Part shown: piece by piece, positions 25,258-32,374 of the stretch
Layout of the letters: the number at the start of each line of letters is the position of its first letter
Numbering within the stretch: position 1 is the first letter of the stretch
The notes under the pieces: model-generated
Told to the model about the DNA's origin: nothing
Databases searched by the model: none
Seen by the model: the letters and a program-made list of their open reading frames with translations, nothing else
Source of the DNA: Anaerolineae bacterium
Lineage (GTDB): Bacteria; Chloroflexota; Anaerolineae; Promineifilales; Promineifilaceae
Direction: 5' to 3'
Length of the DNA stretch: 56,799 bases
Assembly: GCA_020848035.1 (NCBI GenBank)
Contig: JADLAX010000096.1
Span: 1-56,799, forward strand
Made by a program: the position numbers and the translations under genes

Positions 25258-26931
25258 ATGACAAAAGTACTGAAAGTGGCGCTGCTTGGGCCGCTGCGCC
25301 TCACAATTGATGATGAACCGTTGATTGGTTTGGATTCTGGCAAGGCGCAGGCGCTGCTGTGTTATCTGGCGGCAAACGGCCGTCCCCATTCCCGTCACGC
25401 CCTGGCCAACCTGCTGTGGGGCGAGCTGCCGGAGGCCGACGCCCGGCGCAACCTGCGCGGTGAGCTGCTGAAGCTGCGCCGCCACCTGGAGCCGTACCTG
25501 CAAATCAGCCACCAAACCATCGCCCTGCACCCCGATGCGCCGGTGTGGGTGGACACGGCCGTTTTCCAACAAACCATTCGCGCCGGTGAAAAGGAGGGTG
25601 GGGAGTGGCAAACGGCCGTCACCCTCTACCGGGGCGAGTTTTTGCAGGAGTTTTACGTCCGCCAGGCCCCCGAGTTCGACAACTGGCTGCAGGCGCAGCG
25701 CCGCTGGTTCCACAACCAGGCCATCACCGCCTACGACGCCTGGGCTGGCCACCTGCAAGCACAGGGCGACTTTACCGCCGCTACCCGCCTGGCGCGGCAG
25801 CTGCTGGCCCTGGAACCCACCCGCGAAGCCAGCCACCGCCTGCTGATGCAGCTCCTGGCCAGCTCCGGCCAGCGCCCCGCCGCCCTGCTCCAGTTTGAGC
25901 AGTGCCAAAAGCTGCTGGCTGAGGAATTGGGCGTGGATGTGTCGGCGGAAACGGCCGTTCTGCATGAGCAGATTCGATCTGGGAACTATGACAAGGTGAC
26001 AAGGTGGCAAGGTGACAAGGTGACAAGGTGGCAAGGTGACAAGGTGACCCGCCCGGACAATGTCACCTTGTCACCCGGTCACCCGGTCACCCCTTCACCC
26101 CTTCACCCGGTCACCCCCTCACCCCTTCACCCGGTCACCCCTTCACCCTTCATCGCTGGCCCCCCAATCACCGAACCGGCTCACTTCTTCGGGCGGGAGC
26201 GGGAGCTGAAGCGGTTGGGCATGTTGTTGCGGCAACGGCCGTTGCAAAACGCCGCCATCATCGGGCCACGGCGCAGCGGCAAGACGTCCCTGCTGCATTA
26301 TTTGCGGTTGGCCGATTGGCTGCCAGAGGCGCAAAATTACCGCTGGATTTTTGTCGATTTTCAGGATGCGCGGCTGGGGCGGCAGGAAACGCTGCTGCGC
26401 ACGCTGTTGACTGAAATGGAGCTGGACGTGCCCGAACCGTGCCATCTGGAAAGTTTTATGGACGTGGTGAGCGACAATCTGGCTCGCCCCACCGTGATTT
26501 TGTTCGACGAGCTGGGCGTGGCCCTGACCCGCTACCCGGAGCTGGACGATGCCTTTTGGGAAAGCCTGCGTTCGTTGGCGACCAACCAGGTGGACGGCAA
26601 CCTCGGTTTTGTGCTGGCCAGCGCCCAGCCGCCGGACGTGCTGGCCCAGCACCAGGGCTTAGGCTCGCCCTTTTTTAACATTTTTGGCTATACGGCCGTT
26701 CTCGGTCCACTTTCCGAAGAAGGGGCACAGCAGTTAATCGCCACCGCGCCGATTCAGTTTGCCGCGCGGGATGTGGAATGGATTTTGATGGAAAGCGGCC
26801 GTTGGCCCATGCCGCTGCAAATTCTCTGCCGCGAGCGCCTGCTGGCCCTCAGCGAAGGCGAAACCGGCGACGACTGGCGCGAAGAGGCATTGCGCCAGCT
26901 GGAGCCGCTGCGGCGCATGGCCGAACATTGA
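25258..26931 (+). CDS. BTAD (SARP-like) transcriptional regulator with C-terminal AAA/STAND ATPase domain
   Basis: The 557-aa protein begins with a winged-helix-like segment (KVALLGPLRLTIDDEPLIGLDSGKAQALLCYLAANG) and a BTAD domain of helical repeats up to about residue 240 (GEFLQEFYVRQAPEFDNWL, AEELGVDVSAETAVLHEQIRSG). The linker (about 243-300) is low-complexity: KVTRWQGD repeated and PVTPSPLH repeated. Its DNA is a tandem-word inverted repeat that has become coding. From about 305 an ATPase domain follows with Walker A GPRRSGKTSLLH, a Walker B-like PTVILFDELGVAL and STAND-like FFGRERELKRL. It diverges from the Tad-like operon and precedes a membrane ATPase gene. Confidence 0.85.
   Translation: MTKVLKVALLGPLRLTIDDEPLIGLDSGKAQALLCYLAANGRPHSRHALANLLWGELPEADARRNLRGELLKLRRHLEPYLQISHQTIALHPDAPVWVDTAVFQQTIRAGEKEGGEWQTAVTLYRGEFLQEFYVRQAPEFDNWLQAQRRWFHNQAITAYDAWAGHLQAQGDFTAATRLARQLLALEPTREASHRLLMQLLASSGQRPAALLQFEQCQKLLAEELGVDVSAETAVLHEQIRSGNYDKVTRWQGDKVTRWQGDKVTRPDNVTLSPGHPVTPSPLHPVTPSPLHPVTPSPFIAGPPITEPAHFFGRERELKRLGMLLRQRPLQNAAIIGPRRSGKTSLLHYLRLADWLPEAQNYRWIFVDFQDARLGRQETLLRTLLTEMELDVPEPCHLESFMDVVSDNLARPTVILFDELGVALTRYPELDDAFWESLRSLATNQVDGNLGFVLASAQPPDVLAQHQGLGSPFFNIFGYTAVLGPLSEEGAQQLIATAPIQFAARDVEWILMESGRWPMPLQILCRERLLALSEGETGDDWREEALRQLEPLRRMAEH
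25989..26150. repeat. Tandem-word inverted repeat absorbed into a coding region
   Basis: The plus strand reads repeated GACAAGGTGACAAGGTGGCA words (25989-26047) and then the complementary words CACCTTGTCACCCGGTCACC and CCTTCACCCGGTCACCCC (about 26061-26150). The whole unit stays open in frame and encodes the linker of the BTAD-AAA regulator. Its left words could pair with its right words over tens of bases. Confidence 0.8.
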
Positions 26932-26934
26932 TGA

Positions 26935-26996
26935 GGAGATTGGAGATTAGAGATTGGCTAGCCCCGAATCTCCAATCTCCAATTCTCCAATCTCCC
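26935..26996. repeat. Tandem-word hairpin (GAGATTG type)
   Basis: GGAGATTGGAGATTAGAGATTGG at 26935-26957 faces its inverted complement at 26964-26996 (CCAATCTCC words). It occupies nearly the whole 70-bp space between the regulator and the membrane ATPase gene and ends five bases before the latter's ATG. Confidence 0.8.
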
Positions 26997-27001
26997 AAAA
27001 T

Positions 27002-29749
27002 ATGACCGACACCCTCCGCAACCGCTACACCGACGCCCCAACCCTGACCGGCAACCTGCTGACCGGCAGCGTGCGGCTGCTGTTTTGGCTCTTCTTTCAC
27101 CCCTCGGCGTGGCGCAATCACCTCAAACGGATCGACAGCACCCTGTCGCCCTACTTTAGCCTGGCCGATTTGCAGCGGAAGCAGTGGCGCAACACGGCCG
27201 TTCTCCGCTTCCTCCTCATGACCTTTTTTGCCTGGCCGCTGCTGGTCGGGCTGCTGCTGGGGCTGGTGCTCTGGCTGCTCAACCTGCCCACGACGGCGCT
27301 GCTGCTGGGCGTCATGCTGGGCATTGCCGTGGGGCTGATTGTGGGGCTGGCGGCCAGCATCGCGGGCAGCGTGGCCATTGGCGTGACGGTGGGCATGGCC
27401 ACCGGCTTTGCCCTGGGGCTGGGCGGGGCGCTGCTGCTGCGCGCTGCGGGCGATCTGGTCCTCAACGGCGCGCCCGTGCCGCTAGAAATCGCCATCAGCA
27501 GCCTGATTGGGGCGACGAGCGGGCTGGCGGGTGGGCTGGCCTACGGCGTCGGCGTAGGGGTGACGCGGGAGGAGATGGTGCAAGAAGTGGCGTCCGTCTC
27601 CGTTTTGCGCCAGGTGAGCGGCATGGTGGTGGGCATCCTCATCGGGCTGGCGGCGGGCTTTTTGGCGCGATTTTTGGAAGGCGGCTGGGCGACGGCGCTG
27701 CTGGCGGCCCTGCCTTTTGGTGTGGCTGTCGGCTGGCGCAGTCAATCCTGGCGGCGTGGGTTGGTGGCGGGGGTGCTGGTGGGAACGGCCGTCTGGCTGG
27801 CGGGTGGGGTTCCTTCGGCAACGGCCGTTGGCGGCCTGGTCCAGGCTCTGGCGTTTGTGGCGTTTGTGGCCGCGCTCTTTGCCCTGCCTTATGTGCTGGC
27901 CGAGAAGATTGCGGGCACCTGGGCGGGTGGTCTGGCCGGGGCGCTGGGCAGCGGCGCGGGGCTGTTTCTCTTCGCCACCGATGGCGCGTCGTACGGCCCG
28001 TTTTTGTCGTTTGGCCTGGCTGGGATTTTGCTGGGGCTGACCCTGGCCTGGTGGCGGCCTGTCCTGCTCTACCCATTTTTGCTCGTCTGGAACCGCATTT
28101 TGTACCAGCTGGATCAGCAAAGAGCCGCTGATCCTGAGAAACGGCCGCTCCTGCACCTGCACTCTGCCTTCTGGGACGAATTTCAACGCCTGCCGCTGCT
28201 CAATTTGGACGCTCACCTGCTGCTGACCATCCACAAAAACCTGGCCGAGGGGCGCACGGCGATGGCTTACCTCACCGGCACACGGCAGCGCTGGGCGGCC
28301 CAATCGGCCCAAATTGAGCTGGATGCGCGGCAGTTGGAATGGTGCGAAACGGCCGTCGCCATCGCTGAAGTGCATCCGGGGCTGGCGGCGGGCGACCTGG
28401 TCGGCCCGGCCAGCGCCCTGCTGCGCAGCTTCAGCCGCCTCAGCACCGACGTGGCCGCCGCTTTGCAGCAGGAAAGCGCCTACAACCAGCGCCTCGCCCT
28501 GCACGCCGTCGAGGATCGGCTCGATGGGCTTTTGCGCGAACTCACCCGCAGCAATGAGCCCTACGCCGCCCGCTTCCGCCCGATTGCCGCCAACTGGCGG
28601 CACATCATCGGCGAAAAGGGGGCGCGGCTGGCCGAGGAGGCGGAGCTGCGCCAGGAGATTGACAGCCCGTACATTATCGGCGTGCCGCTGACGGAGAAGC
28701 AGGCGATTTTCATCGGGCGGCAGGACGTGAGCAGCCGGATCGAGCAGCTGCTGCTGGACCGCCGCCAGCCGCCGCTGCTGCTTTACGGCCAGCGGCGCGT
28801 GGGCAAAACGTCGCTGCTCAACAATTTGGGGCGGCTGCTGCCCAGCAGCATCGTGCCTCTGTTTGTCGATTTGCAAGGCCCGGCGTCGCGGGCGCAGGAT
28901 GAGGCGGGCTTTTTGTACAACGTCGCCCGCAGCATGGTCCAGTCGGCCAAACGGCAGCGGGGTTTGGCGCTGCCAACCCTTAGCCGCGAGCAGCTGCACG
29001 ATGACCCGTTCACCCGCTTCGACGAGTGGCTGGACGAGGTGGAGGCGGCGCTGGGCGGCCAAACGGCGCTGCTGATGCTGGACGAGTTCGAGGCGCTGGA
29101 GCGGGTGCTGGCCTTACAGCGCTTCGATGAAGAGATTGTGCTGGGGATGCTGCGCCATCTCATCCAGCACCGGCCCAAATTTAAGGTGCTGCTCTCCGGC
29201 TCGCACACGCTGGCGGAATTTTCGCGCTGGTCCAGCTATCTAATCAATGTGCAGGTGGTACACATCGGCTACCTGCACCCGGACGAGGCGCGGCAGCTGG
29301 TGGAAACACCGGTGCAGAGTTTTGCCCTGCGCTACGAACCGGCCGCCAGCCAGCGGGTGCTGGACCTGACGCGGGGGCATCCGTTCCTGGTGCAGCTGCT
29401 CTGTGCCGAGATTGTGGCCCTGAAAAACGAGCAGCCTCCGGCGCAGCGCCGGTTGGCAACGGTGGGGGATGTGGAAACGGCCGTACCCGAAGCGCTCATT
29501 CACGGCAGCTTCTTCTTTGCCGACATGCGCAACCAGACGGACGAGGTAGGGGGACAGGTGCTGCATCTGCTGGCCCAAGCGGGCGAAAAGCAAGCGCTTT
29601 CGCGTAGCGAATTAGAGGAGGCGATGGACGGCGCAGAGCTTGGCCAAACACTCACCCAACTCCAACAGCGCGAACTCATCGAGCCTCATGGCGACGGTCT
29701 GCGCTTTCAGATTGAGCTGGTGCGTCGTTGGTTTGTGGGGCAGGGGTGA
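27002..29749 (+). CDS. Polytopic membrane protein with C-terminal AAA/STAND ATPase domain
   Basis: The 915-aa protein starts at ATG 27002; an open frame further upstream only translates the repeat. Residues about 65-365 are a run of Gly/Ala/Leu-rich membrane segments (GLLLGLVLWLLNLPTTALLLGVMLGIAVGLIVGLA and similar). A helical region follows to about 540, then an ATPase domain with Walker A LLYGQRRVGKTSLLNNL and Walker B TALLMLDEFEALE. A C-terminal helical part (VLDLTRGHPFLVQLLCAEIV) resembles STAND/ORC-like ATPases. The start lacks a Shine-Dalgarno because the hairpin fills the leader. It shares the ATPase module with the preceding regulator, suggesting a membrane sensor-regulator pair; this is inference. 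Confidence 0.78.
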   Translation: MTDTLRNRYTDAPTLTGNLLTGSVRLLFWLFFHPSAWRNHLKRIDSTLSPYFSLADLQRKQWRNTAVLRFLLMTFFAWPLLVGLLLGLVLWLLNLPTTALLLGVMLGIAVGLIVGLAASIAGSVAIGVTVGMATGFALGLGGALLLRAAGDLVLNGAPVPLEIAISSLIGATSGLAGGLAYGVGVGVTREEMVQEVASVSVLRQVSGMVVGILIGLAAGFLARFLEGGWATALLAALPFGVAVGWRSQSWRRGLVAGVLVGTAVWLAGGVPSATAVGGLVQALAFVAFVAALFALPYVLAEKIAGTWAGGLAGALGSGAGLFLFATDGASYGPFLSFGLAGILLGLTLAWWRPVLLYPFLLVWNRILYQLDQQRAADPEKRPLLHLHSAFWDEFQRLPLLNLDAHLLLTIHKNLAEGRTAMAYLTGTRQRWAAQSAQIELDARQLEWCETAVAIAEVHPGLAAGDLVGPASALLRSFSRLSTDVAAALQQESAYNQRLALHAVEDRLDGLLRELTRSNEPYAARFRPIAANWRHIIGEKGARLAEEAELRQEIDSPYIIGVPLTEKQAIFIGRQDVSSRIEQLLLDRRQPPLLLYGQRRVGKTSLLNNLGRLLPSSIVPLFVDLQGPASRAQDEAGFLYNVARSMVQSAKRQRGLALPTLSREQLHDDPFTRFDEWLDEVEAALGGQTALLMLDEFEALERVLALQRFDEEIVLGMLRHLIQHRPKFKVLLSGSHTLAEFSRWSSYLINVQVVHIGYLHPDEARQLVETPVQSFALRYEPAASQRVLDLTRGHPFLVQLLCAEIVALKNEQPPAQRRLATVGDVETAVPEALIHGSFFFADMRNQTDEVGGQVLHLLAQAGEKQALSRSELEEAMDGAELGQTLTQLQQRELIEPHGDGLRFQIELVRRWFVGQG

Positions 29750-29845
29750 AGGGGTGAGCGGGTGAACGGCTGTTACAAGTGAGTTTCTAAAAAACTTGCC
29801 GCCTCAATTTTGTGAAGTGGGCAGCGCAGCGGGAGGAGAAATTCC

Positions 29846-30997
29846 ATGAAGCGTTTTTGTAAAATTGTTGGAGTTGCTCTGTTTGCCATTGTTTTAGTGG
29901 CATGTGGATTGACGGATGGTGTGGTGACGCGAGAGATTGTGATGGATAGTAGTGCTGTAACAAGCACGGTCGCTCTTCTCCAAACCATTCCAGGCACTTC
30001 TACACCTGTCTTGGTCCTTACTCCATCTCCTAACAGTTTTACCTCCGATGCCTCGGCCTCACAGACTCCCAACTCTGTGCCAACACTTGGTGATCGTCTA
30101 GTAGAATATCGACTTCCTACAAATACATTGCCCGATGATGTGCTTAACCAGAAGGTTTTTGAGTATTTAAATACGGAACACGCATTTTTGGTAAGTTATT
30201 TTGGAAGATCAACAAGTACACAATCACCTTACTCGATACGATTCCTGAAATTTGATAAAGTGGAAGGTGTATGGTCTTCTACTGAAATAATTGAGCCAAC
30301 CCCCAACGAGGACTGCTCCTTTACTATTTGCTATTTTTCCCCAGGGGCTGTCACCTATCTTGTAGAATCAAAGGGTTTCTATTTGGTAGGAACACATCTC
30401 AACCCATCAGCAGGTTTTACTTTCGTTTTGACATCAGATTTGGAACTGCACGATGTTTTGTTTGGCTACGTTCGCCAACAATTTGCCGACGGGACGGTAG
30501 TTCTCAGAGAAAGCATTATGCATTTTGCCCCGACCCATTACACCCTGCTTGATATTTATAAACCCTCAACAAGAGAGCTTTATCGCATTTTCCCTCATGA
30601 ACCCTATCAAGCCCTTTGGCTGACACACGAACAAAAAGTGGCACAAATCTACGATGATCTAGGTAGCGCGTGGTGTGTAGAAAACAATCACCATTGCAAT
30701 CCTGAATTATTCAACAATTATGTTGCTGGTGATGTCGTGATAAATAATGACACAGATTCGATTGCTTTCATTATTACCTTCTCCGGTTCAAGTGATTCAA
30801 ATTTAGAAGAAACCAGAACGGTCTATATCTATCGCAACATTCATGATAATTCCCTTCTGGAGTATCGTGAAGCCAGCGAAGATGAGTTATTGAGTTTGGT
30901 AGGTACAGCCGATTTGGAGAGGCTGCTCGAAAAAGAAACCCTAGATTTTATTTTTTCTCATGTCGAATTTATTGCAGAGCCAACATCTACTCCCTGA
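29846..30997 (+). CDS. Lipoprotein of unknown function, AT-rich
   Basis: The 383-aa product has a clean lipoprotein signal (VALFAIVLVACGL) and a GGGAGGAG site before ATG 29846. After a Ser/Thr/Pro linker (VLVLTPSPNSFTSDASASQTP) comes a globular region of unknown family with a beta-strand-rich, propeller-like appearance. Two cysteine pairs are visible (NEDCSFTICY and SAWCVENNHHCN). The DNA is far more AT-rich than the surroundings and lacks ACGGCCGT sites, which marks it as a probable recent acquisition. Confidence 0.7.
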   Translation: MKRFCKIVGVALFAIVLVACGLTDGVVTREIVMDSSAVTSTVALLQTIPGTSTPVLVLTPSPNSFTSDASASQTPNSVPTLGDRLVEYRLPTNTLPDDVLNQKVFEYLNTEHAFLVSYFGRSTSTQSPYSIRFLKFDKVEGVWSSTEIIEPTPNEDCSFTICYFSPGAVTYLVESKGFYLVGTHLNPSAGFTFVLTSDLELHDVLFGYVRQQFADGTVVLRESIMHFAPTHYTLLDIYKPSTRELYRIFPHEPYQALWLTHEQKVAQIYDDLGSAWCVENNHHCNPELFNNYVAGDVVINNDTDSIAFIITFSGSSDSNLEETRTVYIYRNIHDNSLLEYREASEDELLSLVGTADLERLLEKETLDFIFSHVEFIAEPTSTP

Positions 30998-31146
30998 TCC
31001 TGTGCTGGTTTTACCAGCGCGAACTTTATCAAGTTGTGGCTTGGTTTCTGGTTGCGTCGCCAATTTTACTTTGCTGAATTTTGGGTTTTGGTGTGGGTTG
31101 TTTTTCACAAGGAAGAAGGCGAGGGGGAGAGAGTGGGAAATGGTTA

Positions 31147-31371
31147 TTACTTAAGCTCTGACCAAATTTGCTTCATTACATCATCGGCTTTAACCATTTG
31201 CACCACACCAGTATCTATGTCCGAAACACGTTCTTCAATGAGGCTGATCCATTCTGGGGATAGATTAATTTGTTCTTCGGCATCTATCATCTCCAGGATT
31301 TTTTCAGCAATGTAGGCGCGTGTTGGTGCAGGCATTAAAGCGACTTCTTGTAAAATCTGTTCAATCGTCAT
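31147..31371 (-). CDS. Orphan addiction-module antitoxin (PF09720-like)
   Basis: The 74-aa protein (MTIEQILQEVALMPAPTRAY start, LAEKLLE-like AEKILEMIDAEEQINLSPEW) fits the size and pattern of the addiction module component family that pairs with RelE/ParE toxins. No toxin gene follows: the 150 bp downstream and the 195 bp upstream are empty on this strand. It may be a remnant or an orphan regulator. Similar antitoxins usually have the toxin directly downstream. Confidence 0.6.
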   Translation of the reverse strand: MTIEQILQEVALMPAPTRAYIAEKILEMIDAEEQINLSPEWISLIEERVSDIDTGVVQMVKADDVMKQIWSELK

Positions 31372-31423
31372 GGGCAGATTATAGCATATCTTTTTTCAAA
31401 ATATGCTCACCGTTGCCCCTGTA

Positions 31424-31445
31424 GGTCAATTTATAAAAATTGACC
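31424..31445. promoter_or_regulatory. Palindrome between divergent TA genes
   Basis: GGTCAATTT (31424-31432) and AAATTGACC (31437-31445) form a perfect 9-bp inverted repeat around a 4-nt loop, just upstream of the phd-vapC promoter. It could be an operator or a short terminator. Confidence 0.45.
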
Positions 31446-31452
31446 CACGGGA

Positions 31453-31480
31453 TTGACTTGTGGCTACATGTGGCTACAAT
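31453..31480 (+). promoter_or_regulatory. phd-vapC promoter with 10-bp tandem repeats
   Basis: TTGACT (31453-31458), 16 bp, then TACAAT (31475-31480) forms a promoter. GTGGCTACAT/GTGGCTACAA (31460-31469, 31470-31479) are tandem repeats one turn apart lying in the spacer and -10. Such sites are usual for autoregulation by the antitoxin-toxin complex. Confidence 0.55.
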
Positions 31481-31495
31481 TTCACTAATGGGAAG

Positions 31496-31549
31496 ACCCC
31501 AAGGGTTTTCCTGAAAGTGGCTCGGTTATGCTCGGCAAACCCGTGGGGT
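31496..31549. repeat. Leader hairpin with ACCCCAAGGGTTT arms
   Basis: ACCCCAAGGGTTT (31496-31508) and AAACCCGTGGGGT (31537-31549) pair over 13 positions with one mismatch. The hairpin lies in the leader between the promoter and the ribosome site of the Phd-like gene. Confidence 0.6.
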
Positions 31550-31566
31550 TTGTGCTGGAGGCAAAA

Positions 31567-31842
31567 ATGGCGAAGAAAATTGGGGTGCGGGAATTGAAGA
31601 ATAACGCGTCGAAGATTGTCCGGGCGGTGCGGGAAGAGGGGGCTGAGTACGTGGTGACGCTGCATGGGGAGCCGGTGGCGGTGATACGGCCGTTAACCGA
31701 AGACCACCTCCACGCATACGACGAAGCCGAAATCGAACACCTGATGAGCGAACTCAACAAAATGGCAGACCGTGTTTCTAAAGCCTGGAAATCACCGCTT
31801 TCTGCGGTGGAAGCCGTTCAAGAGCAGAGGCGTGATTTATGA
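31567..31842 (+). CDS. Phd/YefM-type antitoxin
   Basis: The 91-aa protein starts at ATG 31567 with GGAGG five bases upstream. KKIGVRELKNNASKIVRAVREEGAEYVVTLHGEPVAVIRPL is the canonical Phd/YefM N-terminal DNA-binding fold (PF02604). The C-terminal half is the toxin-binding tail. The stop overlaps the vapC ATG by 4 bp (ATGA), the usual coupling of antitoxin to toxin. Confidence 0.9.
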   Translation: MAKKIGVRELKNNASKIVRAVREEGAEYVVTLHGEPVAVIRPLTEDHLHAYDEAEIEHLMSELNKMADRVSKAWKSPLSAVEAVQEQRRDL

Positions 31843-32246
31843 CCGTTGTTTTGGATGCATCTGTTTACGTGGCCATGCTAAAGCAGGAAGAGCCAAATCA
31901 TGTGGCCAGCCAAAAGTGGTACAACGACGCCTTAGCCAGCGGGACATCCCTGGTCGCGCCGCTGCCGTTTTTAGCAGAAGTAGCCGGTGCCATTAGCCGT
32001 TCAACCGGTGACACCCAGCTCGCTGAAGCGGTTATCGTGCAAATCCAGTCTTTGGGTGTAATTGAGCTCATTCCGGTGAACGATTTTCTGGGTGTTCGGG
32101 CGGCAGAAATTGCTGCCAAACATCGGCTGCGGGGGTGCGATGCACTCTACGTGGCCGTCGCTGAACAGTTAGGCGCGGCATTGGTATCTTTGGATCAAGA
32201 GCAGTTGGCAAGGGCAACGGCCGTAATCCCCACCCACTCCCCCTGA
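31839..32246 (+). CDS. VapC-type PIN-domain ribonuclease toxin
   Basis: The 135-aa PIN protein has the acidic active-site set: Asp in VVLDASVYV, Glu in PFLAEVAGAI, Asp in RGCDALYVAVAE and Asp in VSLDQEQL. VapC toxins cleave tRNA or rRNA when freed from their antitoxin. Here the partner is a Phd-type antitoxin with an overlapping start. Confidence 0.92.
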   Translation: MTVVLDASVYVAMLKQEEPNHVASQKWYNDALASGTSLVAPLPFLAEVAGAISRSTGDTQLAEAVIVQIQSLGVIELIPVNDFLGVRAAEIAAKHRLRGCDALYVAVAEQLGAALVSLDQEQLARATAVIPTHSP

Positions 32247-32374
32247 TTTTTGGAACGGCCGTTTTTGTTGTACCATTCTCCCAAATCACAATTCGCTAAA
32301 ATAAAACGCAGACTCTCTTATGATCTCCGCGCCTTTGCGCCTCTGCGTTGAAAATTTCACAGGAGAAAACCCCC

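Noticed and set aside
25989..26150. CRISPR-like array
   Set aside because: The words are 8-18 bp, have no unique spacers of constant length and stay in frame in a gene. No cas gene is near.
27482..29062. 526-codon antisense frame over the membrane ATPase gene
   Set aside because: It shows the same composition artefact, and the sense frame holds Walker A and B motifs.
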